A stretch of DNA of 64,000 nucleotides from Kibdelosporangium aridum (lineage in GTDB: Bacteria; Actinomycetota; Actinomycetes; Mycobacteriales; Pseudonocardiaceae): contig NZ_FWXV01000021.1 of assembly GCF_900176515.1 (NCBI RefSeq), forward strand, positions 1-64,000. Reading direction: 5' to 3'. The notes under the pieces are model-generated. The model searched no databases and was not told the DNA's origin. It saw only the letters and a program-made list of their open reading frames with translations. Both the position numbers and the translations under genes were made by a program. This document shows positions 50,952 through 59,500 of this stretch, in pieces. Position 1 is the stretch's first letter, and every line of letters begins with the position of its first letter.

Positions 50952-52055
50952 TCAGTTAGTGCGTCGCCACCGAATTCCGGCCTCCAGGAATCCGTCGATA
51001 TCGCCGTCCAGAACAGCGGAGGGATTCCCCACTTCGTACTCGGTGCGCAGATCCTTGACCATCTGATACGGGTGCAGAACGTACGAACGCATCTGGTTTC
51101 CCCAGCTAGAGCCGCCGTCGCCCTTGAGCTCGTCCATCTTGGCCTGCTCTTGCTGGCGCTGGCGCTCCAGCAGCTTCGCCTGCAGAACGGCCATCGCCGA
51201 GGCCTTGTTCTGCAACTGAGAGCGTTCGTTCTGACACGAAACGACGATTCCCGTCGGTATGTGTGTGATGCGTACCGCGGAGTCGGTCGTGTTCACGCCC
51301 TGACCACCTGGACCGGACGACCGGTACACGTCGATGCGCAGGTCCTTCTCGTCGATGTCGACGTGGTCGGACTGCTCGACGACCGGGACGACCTCGACAC
51401 CGGCGAAAGACGTCTGCCTGCGGCCCTGGTTGTCGAACGGTGAGATCCGCACCAGCCGGTGGGTTCCCTGTTCGACCGAAAGGGTGCCGTAGGCGAAAGG
51501 CGCCGAGACTTTGAAGGTCGCGGACTTGATACCGGCTTCTTCGGCGTAGGACGTGTCGTAGACGTCGATCTGATAGCCGTGCCGCTCCGCCCACCGCATG
51601 TACATCCGCAGGAGCATCTCGGCGAAGTCCGCGGCGTCCACGCCGCCCGCTTCGGAACGGATCGTGACCAGCGCGTCACGTTCGTCATATTCGCCGGACA
51701 GCAAGGTCCGGACTTCGAGCGAGGAGATGTCCGTGCGCAGCTTTTCGCGCTCGGCGTCCGCCTCGGCGAGACTGCCCGCGTCGCCTTCGTCTTCAGCCAG
51801 CTCGTAGAGCACGGGCAGGTCGTCGAGGCGTTGCCGCAGCTCAGACACCCGGCGGAGCTCACCCTGCTTGTGGGAGAGCTGGCTGGTCACCTGCTGCCCC
51901 TTCTCCGGGTCGTCCCAGAGATCGGGGCGCGCGGCCTGCTGCTCCAGCTCGGTCACCTGAGCGCGCAGCGCATCGAGATCCGTCACCGCCTCGATGCTCT
52001 TCAACGTGGCGGAGAGATCATTCAGGTCTGCTGCGACGTCCGGGTTCACGGCCAA
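50952..52055 (-). CDS. prfB: Peptide chain release factor 2
   Basis: 367 residues. The stop-codon recognition tripeptide SPF is in RLVRISPFDNQGRRQTSF, and the catalytic GGQ is in RSSGPGGQGVNTTDSAVRIT. RF2 terminates at UGA and UAA, the main stops in this high-GC genome. No programmed +1 frameshift site is present: the frame is continuous from ATG 52055, as usual in actinobacteria. It heads the prfB-ftsE-ftsX-smpB cluster. Confidence 0.97.
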   Translation of the reverse strand: MAVNPDVAADLNDLSATLKSIEAVTDLDALRAQVTELEQQAARPDLWDDPEKGQQVTSQLSHKQGELRRVSELRQRLDDLPVLYELAEDEGDAGSLAEADAEREKLRTDISSLEVRTLLSGEYDERDALVTIRSEAGGVDAADFAEMLLRMYMRWAERHGYQIDVYDTSYAEEAGIKSATFKVSAPFAYGTLSVEQGTHRLVRISPFDNQGRRQTSFAGVEVVPVVEQSDHVDIDEKDLRIDVYRSSGPGGQGVNTTDSAVRITHIPTGIVVSCQNERSQLQNKASAMAVLQAKLLERQRQQEQAKMDELKGDGGSSWGNQMRSYVLHPYQMVKDLRTEYEVGNPSAVLDGDIDGFLEAGIRWRRTN

Positions 52056-52124
52056 GAAGGTTACGTCAGACCGCGTGCCGGTGCGTTGCCGGTCGGCTGT
52101 TTCGCGCCGACCGGCTTTCGTTAT

Positions 52125-52625
52125 TCAGTCTTTCGGGACCGCGTCGAGCAGTTTCAGCGCCGCCCTGGCACGGGCCACCGCGAACTCGCCGATCGCCTTC
52201 GCGTAGCTGTCGTCAGTGTTCTTGACCGAGTTGCGGGCCTCTTCCAGCTCGGCGTTGTACGCCTGCCGGGCGGAGTCGACCAACGCGGTGCGCTGCTTCG
52301 CGGTCAGGTTGCTGGCGTGCACAAGGCGGAGGATCAGCGGGCTGCGCAGGTGGTCTGGACCAGGCTCGGAGGCAAGCCAGGTCTTGAAGGCCTTCTTGCC
52401 TGCGGCCGTGATCAGGTACTGCTGGCTGGAGCGCGGGCCCTGCTTGCCAAGGCGGACAAGGCCGCCGTCGGCCAGTGCGGGAAGCTCGCGGTATACCTGG
52501 CTGCGCGTGACGCTGAAGAACGCGCCAAAGCGCTCACGGGCCACCGCGACCAGCTGGCCACCCGTCTTCGGGCCGTCATGGAGCAAGCCGAGCAGAGCCG
52601 CGGCTGTTGCGTTCAATTCAGACAC
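52125..52625 (-). CDS. PadR-family transcriptional regulator
   Basis: 166 residues from GTG 52625. The winged HTH is LLGLLHDGPKTGGQLVAVAR, FFSVTRSQVYRELPALADGG LVRLG, with YLITAAGKKAFKTWL in the wing. The C-terminal helical domain (LTAKQRTALVDSARQAYNAE) mediates dimerisation. PadR proteins repress phenolic-stress or efflux genes. A 14-nt direct repeat in its promoter region may be its own operator. It is 69 bp downstream of the prfB start region, on the same strand as that cluster. Confidence 0.88.
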   Translation of the reverse strand: MSELNATAAALLGLLHDGPKTGGQLVAVARERFGAFFSVTRSQVYRELPALADGGLVRLGKQGPRSSQQYLITAAGKKAFKTWLASEPGPDHLRSPLILRLVHASNLTAKQRTALVDSARQAYNAELEEARNSVKNTDDSYAKAIGEFAVARARAALKLLDAVPKD

Positions 52626-52653
52626 CTAACCACCGTGCCATGAATTTCGCTCG

Positions 52654-52689
52654 CTGTCCACAATGGCCCCGGCATCTGTCCACAATGGC
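52654..52689. promoter_or_regulatory. 14-nt direct repeat upstream of padR
   Basis: CTGTCCACAATGGC occurs at 52654-52667 and again at 52676-52689, a perfect direct repeat with a 22-bp period (two helix turns). It fills the centre of the 103-bp gap between padR and the convergently placed end of the next gene, so it is likely a regulator-binding site for padR. Confidence 0.5.
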
Positions 52690-52728
52690 TATACCGTCAC
52701 CCGGATGTCGCAAGTACACCCGATTGGC

Positions 52729-53892
52729 TCAGTAGCTTTTCCGTTGCACCCACTCCGACCAGGCACGAAGCCATTCGTCCTGACCTGTCATCAGCTCGGC
52801 ATGCCAGCGCCGCAACGAATCATCGTGCTGCGAAGAACTTCTTTCCTGATGGGCGAACGGGTCCGGCATCCAGGAACGTTGCGACGCCCACACCGTCCGC
52901 CAGCTCTCCTGCGCGGGCTTGGAGAGAAGTTCGAGCCGCATCCCGGTCCAGTACAACAGAGTCTCGGTCACGGCGGCGTCGCGCAGCCGCTTGTCGGCGA
53001 ACCAGGCTGCCTTCTCCTGCAAACGGCCCAACTGGTTCACCAGAATGGTCACGGCCTCGTTAGCGTCCTGTCTGGACTGATCGGCCAGATGCATCTGCGC
53101 CCGTACGGCCGCTTCCCAGAGTTCGCCGTGCTTACGGGCGTTGGCGCGCAGCCGCGGCGGCCGCCCTTGGCGCGCCGCGGCTTCCAGCTGACGGCTGCGC
53201 GCGAGCGTCGCGTCGATGAGCGACCGATGCGCTGTGGCCACGTCGAACGGCCGGTCGATGATCGGCATCGTCGGCGGGTTCGTCCGCAGATCGTGCAGGT
53301 ATTCCCTACGCCCGCGAAGGAACGACTCGATGCTGGGTACCGCGACAAGATGCGTCGCGGCCAGTTCCCACTCCCGAGCCACGACGATGACGTCGGAATC
53401 CTGGTGCCAGCAACGCGCTGCCCACAGCTTGCGTCTGGTGTGCAGCAACGAAGCCGGCCGCGGCGTGCCGTTCACGACCACGTGCGCGGGCACCGGATCA
53501 CCTTCCACCGGACTGTCATCACCCATGCTGTCCAGCAAGTTCTCCAAGAAGTACCGGAGATCCGGCGGGCTGGGCCTGTTCTGCGACCAGCGCGCGGTGT
53601 GCACCTGCACAAGCGGTCCGCTTGGCCGCATCAGGTCGCCGTAGGCAAGCCCGACACTTTCGACGATGCCGTCGTTGATCTCAGCTTCGCCGAGTAAGCG
53701 CGGCTGTGGTGCGGGTTCGGCCATGCCGAGCAACGGCAACGAGCTTGCCCGGACCAGGCGCTCATACTCAGCCTCCTGCCGGGAAAACAAGGCCTCCATC
53801 TCCGGTGAGGGCGGCACGAGCTCCATGTGCCCAGTGTGCCAGTTCAACCACTCGGCGAACACAGTCGGCGCGCCGGTCGGCAGCTGATCCAC
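52729..53892 (-). CDS. Uncharacterised 387-residue protein
   Basis: From GTG 53892 (ATG 53826 is an alternative). The N-terminal half contains SQNRPSPPDLRYFLENLLDS, HVVVNGTPRPASLLHTRRKL and ARCWHQDSDVIVVAREWELA; the C-terminal half is helical (ATLARSRQLEAAARQGRPPR, EAAVRAQMHLADQSRQDANE, LGRLQEKAAWFADKRLRDAA). No signal peptide, membrane segment or known domain is evident. It looks like a lineage-specific conserved gene. A short upstream frame (53905-54013) overlaps its start and cannot be excluded as a separate small gene. Confidence 0.6.
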   Translation of the reverse strand: MDQLPTGAPTVFAEWLNWHTGHMELVPPSPEMEALFSRQEAEYERLVRASSLPLLGMAEPAPQPRLLGEAEINDGIVESVGLAYGDLMRPSGPLVQVHTARWSQNRPSPPDLRYFLENLLDSMGDDSPVEGDPVPAHVVVNGTPRPASLLHTRRKLWAARCWHQDSDVIVVAREWELAATHLVAVPSIESFLRGRREYLHDLRTNPPTMPIIDRPFDVATAHRSLIDATLARSRQLEAAARQGRPPRLRANARKHGELWEAAVRAQMHLADQSRQDANEAVTILVNQLGRLQEKAAWFADKRLRDAAVTETLLYWTGMRLELLSKPAQESWRTVWASQRSWMPDPFAHQERSSSQHDDSLRRWHAELMTGQDEWLRAWSEWVQRKSY

Positions 53893-54084
53893 GGTCAGCG
53901 GTCATCATCGGGCTCCGACCGGCCACGAATAGCCGCAGCGTGATCCACTCGCGGTAGCGCAGCGCGTCCGGATCGTCACGGCATGTATCAGAAGTCACAA
54001 GCTCCACAGTGGACATCCAAGAAATTTCACGCGGCACTGTCGATTGCACGCGTCCGGTGAACTACCCGACTTGAGGAGGTTGAC

Positions 54085-54153
54085 ATGACCCGGTTCAGCG
54101 GGCGGTCCCGACTTCCTCCGTCACGTGAACGAAGTGCCCGCGCCCAACTGTGA
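54085..54153 (+). CDS. Tiny ORF with strong ribosome-binding site
   Basis: ATG 54085 follows GAGGAGG at ideal spacing and opens 22 codons: MTRFSGRSRLPPSRERSARA QL. The peptide is very basic (six Arg). It is divergent from the uncharacterised gene at 53892 and no gene follows in its direction before the repeat element. It could be a leader peptide or small protein; only the quality of the start signal supports it. Confidence 0.3.
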   Translation: MTRFSGRSRLPPSRERSARAQL

Positions 54154-54489
54154 ACAAGCTCGAAGCGCCCACCGTCGCGAATGGCCACTCCGGTATACCA
54201 GAGTCCCCCGTCGACAACGGTTTCCCGCCACCCCAAACGAAACGCACTGTCCCCCAACCAAACCGCGACACCCCTCGGCCCACGACCCGTCAACCAGCGC
54301 GACACACAATCCTTATGTAGAGCCGAATGGCACAGACGGCGAACCCGCACAACAGCAGCCCAACGCAAAGCGATTGCCCCGCTTGCATTCCCGTTCGTCC
54401 GACGCGACCGGAGAACCCCACCGGTCACAATGGAACCCCCACCCTCTACAACGAACTGTCCTACCCAACCGCACCCCAAGCCGCCCGCT

Positions 54490-54638
54490 GGTCCGAGCGC
54501 AAAGCACCCAGCGCTGAGTCCGTTAGCCCAAGCGCAACGCTCCCGCGCTGAGTCCGTTGGTCCAACCGAAACGCCCCCAGCGCTGGTTCAGAAGGAACAC
54601 GCACCGTGGGGGGCATGGGGGGCTCGGCCCCCCAAAAC
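54490..54638 (-). repeat. GC-rich 3' repeat element, copy 2 (after tRNA-fMet)
   Basis: About 150 bp beyond the terminator of the first tRNA-fMet. It has the same GGGGGGC hairpin and GCACCGTGGGGGGCATG block as copies 1 and 3, followed by three degenerate units of about 33 nt that share CCAGCGCTG, GAGTCCGTT and CCAAGCGCAACG-type words. Between the tiny ORF (54153) and this element I see nothing else. Function unknown. Confidence 0.7.
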
Positions 54639-54686
54639 AAAACGAAGCGAGCCATGGAAGGTGCCTCAGCACCGACCATGGCTCGC
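54634..54686 (-). terminator. Intrinsic terminator of tRNA-fMet copy 1
   Basis: Read on the minus strand, GCGAGCCATGG / CCATGGCTCGC (54686-54676 with 54657-54647) form an 11-bp stem with an inner GGTGC-GCACC stem, then TTCGTTTTGTTTT. It lies 10 nt past the tRNA 3' end. Confidence 0.85.
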
Positions 54687-54695
54687 CTACTCGCG

Positions 54696-54769
54696 TAGCG
54701 GGGACAGGATTTGAACCTGCGACCTCTGGGTTATGAGCCCAGCGAGCTACCGAGCTGCTCCACCCCGCG
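54696..54769 (-). tRNA. Initiator tRNA-fMet (CAT), copy 1
   Basis: A 74-nt cloverleaf: CGCGGGG acceptor with the C1-U72 mismatch of actinobacterial initiators, anticodon stem GGG/CCC (three G-C pairs) around CTCATAA, T-arm with TTCAAAT. These are initiator hallmarks. Identical to the copy at 56394. CCA is not encoded. Confidence 0.95.
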
Positions 54770-54885
54770 TCGTTGTGTTTAGAACTCTACATGGCGCTGT
54801 CGAGCCGTTTTCACCGGGGGTCCGTGACAGGAAAGGTGGGGTCTTCGTCATTGCGGTCACCTGCGGGTTTGAGCACGATGAGGGC

Positions 54886-55827
54886 ATGTCGAAGCTCGTG
54901 CTCATCCCCTTGTTCGACGGGATCCAGAGCCTCGACGTGACGGGTCCGCTCGAGGTTTTCACCGGAGCAGCGCGCTACGCGGGCCGAAACGTGTACGAGG
55001 TGATCACCGCCTCGGTTGGGGGTGGCGTGATCCGTAGCTCGAGCGGGCTGCGGATCACACCCGACATAGACCTGCACGCGGCACCGCAACCACACACTCT
55101 CATCGTTCCCGGCGGATACGGGACGTTGGACGGCCAACCCGAGTTGGTGGAGTGGTTCCGTGAGCACGCCATGAAGGCGGAACGAGTGGTGTCGGTGTGC
55201 AGCGGCGTGTTCCTGCTCGCCGAGGCGGGACTGCTGTCAGGCCGCCGCGTGACAACGCATTGGTCGGCCTGTGAGTTGCTGGCCCGTCAGCACCCGGACG
55301 TCGAGGTGGATCCGGAGCCGATTTTCGTGCGGGACGGGAAGATCTCGACTTCCGCGGGCGTGACCAGCGGCATCGATCTGGCGTTGGCGTTGGTGGAGGA
55401 GGACCTCGGCCGCGAGTGCGCGTTGATCATCGCCAGGCATCTGGTGATGTACTTGCGAAGGCCCGGAAACCAAACCCAGTTCAGCGCACCGTTGACGCTG
55501 CAAGCCGCCGAACGCCAACCGTTGCGCGAAGTCCAGCAATGGATCATCGACCACCCGGGCTCGAAACTGTCGGTGGAGGCGTTGGCAGAACGAGCCAATC
55601 TGTCACCGAGGCAGTTCGCCCGAGTCTTCACAGCGGAAACAGGCATGACGCCCGGCCGCTATGTCGACCGAGTCCGTCTCGAAGCCGCCCGCCGCCTCCT
55701 CGAAGACACAACGGCCGGAATCAGCCGCATCGCCCGCGACTGCGGCTACGGCACCCCAGAGACCATGCGCCGAGCCTTCATCCGCGCCCTAGGCGTCTCC
55801 CCCGCCGAATACCGCCGCAGGTTCTAA
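54886..55827 (+). CDS. GlxA-family (DJ-1/PfpI + AraC) transcriptional regulator
   Basis: 313 residues from ATG 54886 (GATGAGGG upstream). The N-terminal DJ-1/PfpI domain reads LVLIPLFDGIQSLDVTGPLE and VVSVCSGVFLLAEAGLLSGR, the latter with the nucleophile-elbow Cys of the family; then THWSACELLA. The C-terminal AraC double HTH reads EALAERANLSPRQFARVFTA and GISRIARDCGYGTPETMRRA FIRALGVSPAEYRRRF. The ligand is unknown. It sits between two identical tRNA-fMet genes, which read in the opposite direction. Confidence 0.9.
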   Translation: MSKLVLIPLFDGIQSLDVTGPLEVFTGAARYAGRNVYEVITASVGGGVIRSSSGLRITPDIDLHAAPQPHTLIVPGGYGTLDGQPELVEWFREHAMKAERVVSVCSGVFLLAEAGLLSGRRVTTHWSACELLARQHPDVEVDPEPIFVRDGKISTSAGVTSGIDLALALVEEDLGRECALIIARHLVMYLRRPGNQTQFSAPLTLQAAERQPLREVQQWIIDHPGSKLSVEALAERANLSPRQFARVFTAETGMTPGRYVDRVRLEAARRLLEDTTAGISRIARDCGYGTPETMRRAFIRALGVSPAEYRRRF

Positions 55828-56169
55828 GGAGACGTCCTTTGTCACCAGAGAGGCCCCAAGAGGAAGTGAGCACGACGCACCACCCTGCACTAACGCGCCA
55901 TAAAGGACGGCGGCGATCCGTATCGCCACTGCCGTAGGCCGCTTCCCGCAGGCGGATCACCGCCGCACCACCGCAAAAGCCGCCTAACGAGCCCAGACAC
56001 CCCCGAAACATCCCTAGGCATCCCCCACCACTCCCGGGGGGCGTCCCCAGGCCAGTCTATCGCCGAGGCATGATCAACAGCCGGCTGCGCAAGAGCTGTG
56101 GACAACCAGATTTGCCAACGATCCCCTCGCCACACCACAACCACGCGCGCGGCAAAGCCGCGCACGTTA
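55828..56169. other. Gene-free stretch between glxA-like gene and repeat copy 3
   Basis: About 340 bp without a supportable gene. Open frames on the minus strand here translate the repeat element beyond it and have no start signal. No hairpin with U-tract directly follows the glxA-like gene. Confidence 0.5.
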
Positions 56170-56334
56170 GCCCAAGCGCAACGCCCCCAGCACTGTTGGC
56201 CCAAGCGCAACGCCCCCAGCACTGTTGGCCCAAGCGCAACCCCCCAGCACTGTTGGTCCAAGCAAAACGTGCCCAGCGCTGGGTCAGAAGAAACACGCAC
56301 CGTGGGGGGCATGGGGGGGCTCGGCCCCCCAAAA
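56170..56334 (-). repeat. GC-rich 3' repeat element, copy 3 with tandem units (after tRNA-fMet)
   Basis: It contains two identical 29-nt units (56170-56198, 56199-56227), a 28-nt variant (56228-56255) and a diverged fourth unit (56256-56283), then the conserved CAGAAGAAACACGCACC block and the GGGGGGC hairpin next to the terminator. The unit length is not a multiple of three, which argues against coding. It is the most expanded of the three copies. Confidence 0.75.
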
Positions 56335-56382
56335 TAAAGCGAAGCGGCCCCTGCGAAGTTGCAAAGCAACTGAGCAAGGGCC
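56331..56382 (-). terminator. Intrinsic terminator of tRNA-fMet copy 2
   Basis: On the minus strand GGCCCTTGC / GCAGGGGCC (56382-56374 with 56354-56346) with inner GTTGC-TTT-GCAAC is followed by CGCTTTATTTT. The inner stem is the same as in the tmRNA terminator, so these two terminators are related. Confidence 0.85.
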
Positions 56383-56393
56383 GCCCGGCCGAG

Positions 56394-56467
56394 TAGCGGG
56401 GACAGGATTTGAACCTGCGACCTCTGGGTTATGAGCCCAGCGAGCTACCGAGCTGCTCCACCCCGCG
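56394..56467 (-). tRNA. Initiator tRNA-fMet (CAT), copy 2
   Basis: 74 nt identical to 54696-54769, with the same initiator features (C1-U72, GGG/CCC anticodon stem). Two copies 1.7 kb apart suggest local duplication that carried the tRNA and its 3' repeat element. Confidence 0.95.
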
Positions 56468-56574
56468 TTGGTTGCTTTTAGCTTACTTGGCCGTTGCGGG
56501 GTGGAGCAAATCGGGTGGCTCTTTGGTGTCTTACCGCCTTAGTCGGAGCCGTTTTTGGTGTTTTTCGTCACCTG

Positions 56575-59500
56575 TCAGCCGCCGCCTTGGGGCGTTGGCG
56601 TTGATGGCGGCGCGCTGGGTGACGCCGACGTCGGTGGCGGTGCCGCTGCTTTGGCTTGTTCGTACTTCTTCAGCGCGGCGTCGAGTTCTTCGATGGCTTT
56701 CCCGAGTTCTGCCAGGCCACCGGTTTGTTCCGCGGACCTGACCTTGGCCACTGCCGTGTTCACGTCGGCGATGGCTTGGTTGAGCTCAGGTGATACGCCG
56801 CCGACTGCCGGCGGTGCGGGTGTCGATGTTCCTGGCGGTCCCGATGTTGTCGGCGGCGTGGTGCCTCCGCCTTGCCCGGGTTGGGTTGTCGAGGATCCGC
56901 TGCCCGCACCGAAGACCTGGTCGAGTGCTTCGGAGAGTGTCGCGGCGAATCCGACCCTGTTCTTGTATGCCACCAGTACTCGGGCGAGCTGGGGGAAGGC
57001 GTTGATGTCTTTCTGTTTCAGGTAGACCGGTTCGACGTAGATCAGTCCGCCGCCGACTGGGAGGGTCAGCAGGTTTCCGTATTGCACGTCGACACCCGTG
57101 TTCTGGAACAGCGTTCTTTCCTGGGTGAATTTGTCCGTTGTCCGCATTTGGTTCTGGACCTGGTTCGGACCGGGTGTCACGTCACCTTGTGTCGGTAGTC
57201 GCAGCACCCTGAATTGCCCGTAGTCGTCCGGTTCCGAGGACACCGATACCCATGCGGCCAGGAATTGCTGCCTGAACGCGGTGAGTGCGCTTGTCACCTG
57301 GAATGACGGCCTGGCCTGCCCTGGCGCTTGGGCGAGGACGTAGTACGGCGGCTGCTTGGCCGCGGTCCCGGTCTCGCCGCCTTCCTTGGTCGGGTCGGAG
57401 GGCACGTCCCAGAAGGTCAGCGTCGAGTAGAACTCCTGCGGCGTGGTCACGTGGTATTTCGCCAGCAGGTCACGCTGGACCTTGAACAGGTCTTCCGGGT
57501 ACCGGAAGTGTTCCCTGAGCGACTGCGGGACGGACGAAGCCGGCTTCACCGTGCCGGGGAAGACACCGGACCAGGCCTTGAGCACCGGGTCGTTCTCGTC
57601 GATGCCGTACAGCGTCACCGTTCCGTCGTACGCGTCGACGGTGGCTTTCACCGAGTTACGGATGTACCCGATCCTGCGGTCCTGCTGACGCGGCACACCG
57701 GCGAGCGAGTCGGTGGTGACCTGGCCCAGCGAGGTGGACTGCGAGTACGGGTAGTTGTCCAACGTGGTGTAGCCGTCGACGATCCACTGGATCCGGCCAT
57801 CCACGACCGCGGGGTACGGGTCGGTGTCCACCGTCAGCCAAGGCGCTGCCTTCCGGACCCGCTCGCGCGGGTCACGGTTGTACATGATCTTCGAGCCTTC
57901 GCTGATGGCGGTGTTGAACAGGATGTTCCGCTCGCCTTCGTAGGCGGCGAACACCAGCCGGTTGAACAGGCCGTCGATCGGGACACCACCGGCGCCCTTG
58001 TACAGGTACTTGCTGTCGCCTGGCGAGTCGTACTCACCCTGCGCCTCACCTGGGGTTCCGCCGACGATCGCGTACGTGGTGGCCAGCTCGCCGTAGTAGA
58101 TCCGCGGTTCGGTGACCGGGATGTCCATCTTGGCTTTGGAGTTGATCGCGTTCAGGTCGCTGACCGTGAACACGGGATAGCCACCTTGCTGGCTCGCACT
58201 GGTCGACGCCGTACCGCCGACCGGGGTGGGCGCGCGGTCGATCGTGTTCGCGGGCGCGGCCACGAAGCCGTTGCCGTGCGTGTAGACCATGTGCCGGTTG
58301 ATCCACGAGTTCTGCTGCTCGGTCAGGCCCGAGGTCTTGATCTCGCGGACCGCCACGACGTAGTCCTGGACCTTGCCGTTGACGTTGTACCGGTCGACGT
58401 CCAGCTTGTCCGGGAAGCCGTAGAAGTTGGCCCTGGCCTCGCGCTGGGTGAACGTCGGCGACAGGATGGCCGGGTCGAGCAGCCGGACGTTCGGGATGGT
58501 GCCCGCGTCGTTGCGGATCAGGGCCGCGGACGGCTCGGTCGCACCCGCCTTCGGATAGTCCTCGATCTTGACCTTGTCGTCGGTCAGCCCGAAGGCCTCC
58601 TTGGTGGCCGCCAGATTTCGTTCGATCGACTTGGCTTCCTTCTCGTTGGCGTTCGGCTTGACCGAGAACTGGTCGAGGATCGCCGGCCACGCCGTGCCGA
58701 CCAGCAGGCCGGACAGTACGAGCAGGACCAGCGCGATCGCCGGGAGCTGCAGGTTGCGCAGGAACGCGCCGACGAAGAACGCGATGGCGCAGAAGATCGC
58801 GATCGCCATCAGGATCAGCTTGGCCGGCATCACCGCGTTGAGGTCGGTGTACGTGGCACCGGTGAAGGTCTCGTTGCGGCTGGAGTACAGCAGCTCATAC
58901 CGGTCGAAGAAGTAGTCGACCGCGTAGACCAGCACGAACAGGCCCGCGACGGTGGAGAGGTGCACCCTGGCCGGGCCGGAGAGCTGACCGCCGCGACCGG
59001 CGAGCCGGATGCCGCCGAAGATGTAGTGGACGACCACCGCGCCGATGAACGCGATCACGAGGGCCACGTAGAACCAGCTGATCAGCCACTCGTAGAACGG
59101 CAGTTTGAAGGCGTAGAAGCCGATGTCGATGCCGAATTCCGGATCGGTCTTGCCGAACGGGACGGCGTTGAACAGCAGCTGCACCCGCTGCCAGTCACCC
59201 TGCGCGGCCCATCCGGAGAACAGGCCGACGATGACCGGCAGGCCGATGCCGAACAGGCGGACCCGCTGCACGATGGTCGAGCGGTATCTGGCGAGCGGAT
59301 CTTCCGTGCCGGACACCGGTACGAACACCGGACGGGTGCGATAGGCGATGATCAAGCTGATCGCCAGCAGTCCGCCGACGAAGATGGCGACGCTGAAGAA
59401 CAACCCGATCCTGGTGAGGATCTGTGTGGTGAACACAGACCGGAAACCGACCTCGCCGAACCACAGCCAGTCGACATAGGTGTCGATCAGCCGCGCGCCG

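Noticed and set aside
50952..52055. Programmed frameshift in prfB
   Set aside because: The frame is continuous and no in-frame early UGA with slippery CUU is present, as is usual for actinobacterial RF2.
56170..56283. CRISPR-like tandem repeats
   Set aside because: The units are directly adjacent with no spacers, the array is very short, and no cas gene is present. It is a minisatellite within a dispersed element.
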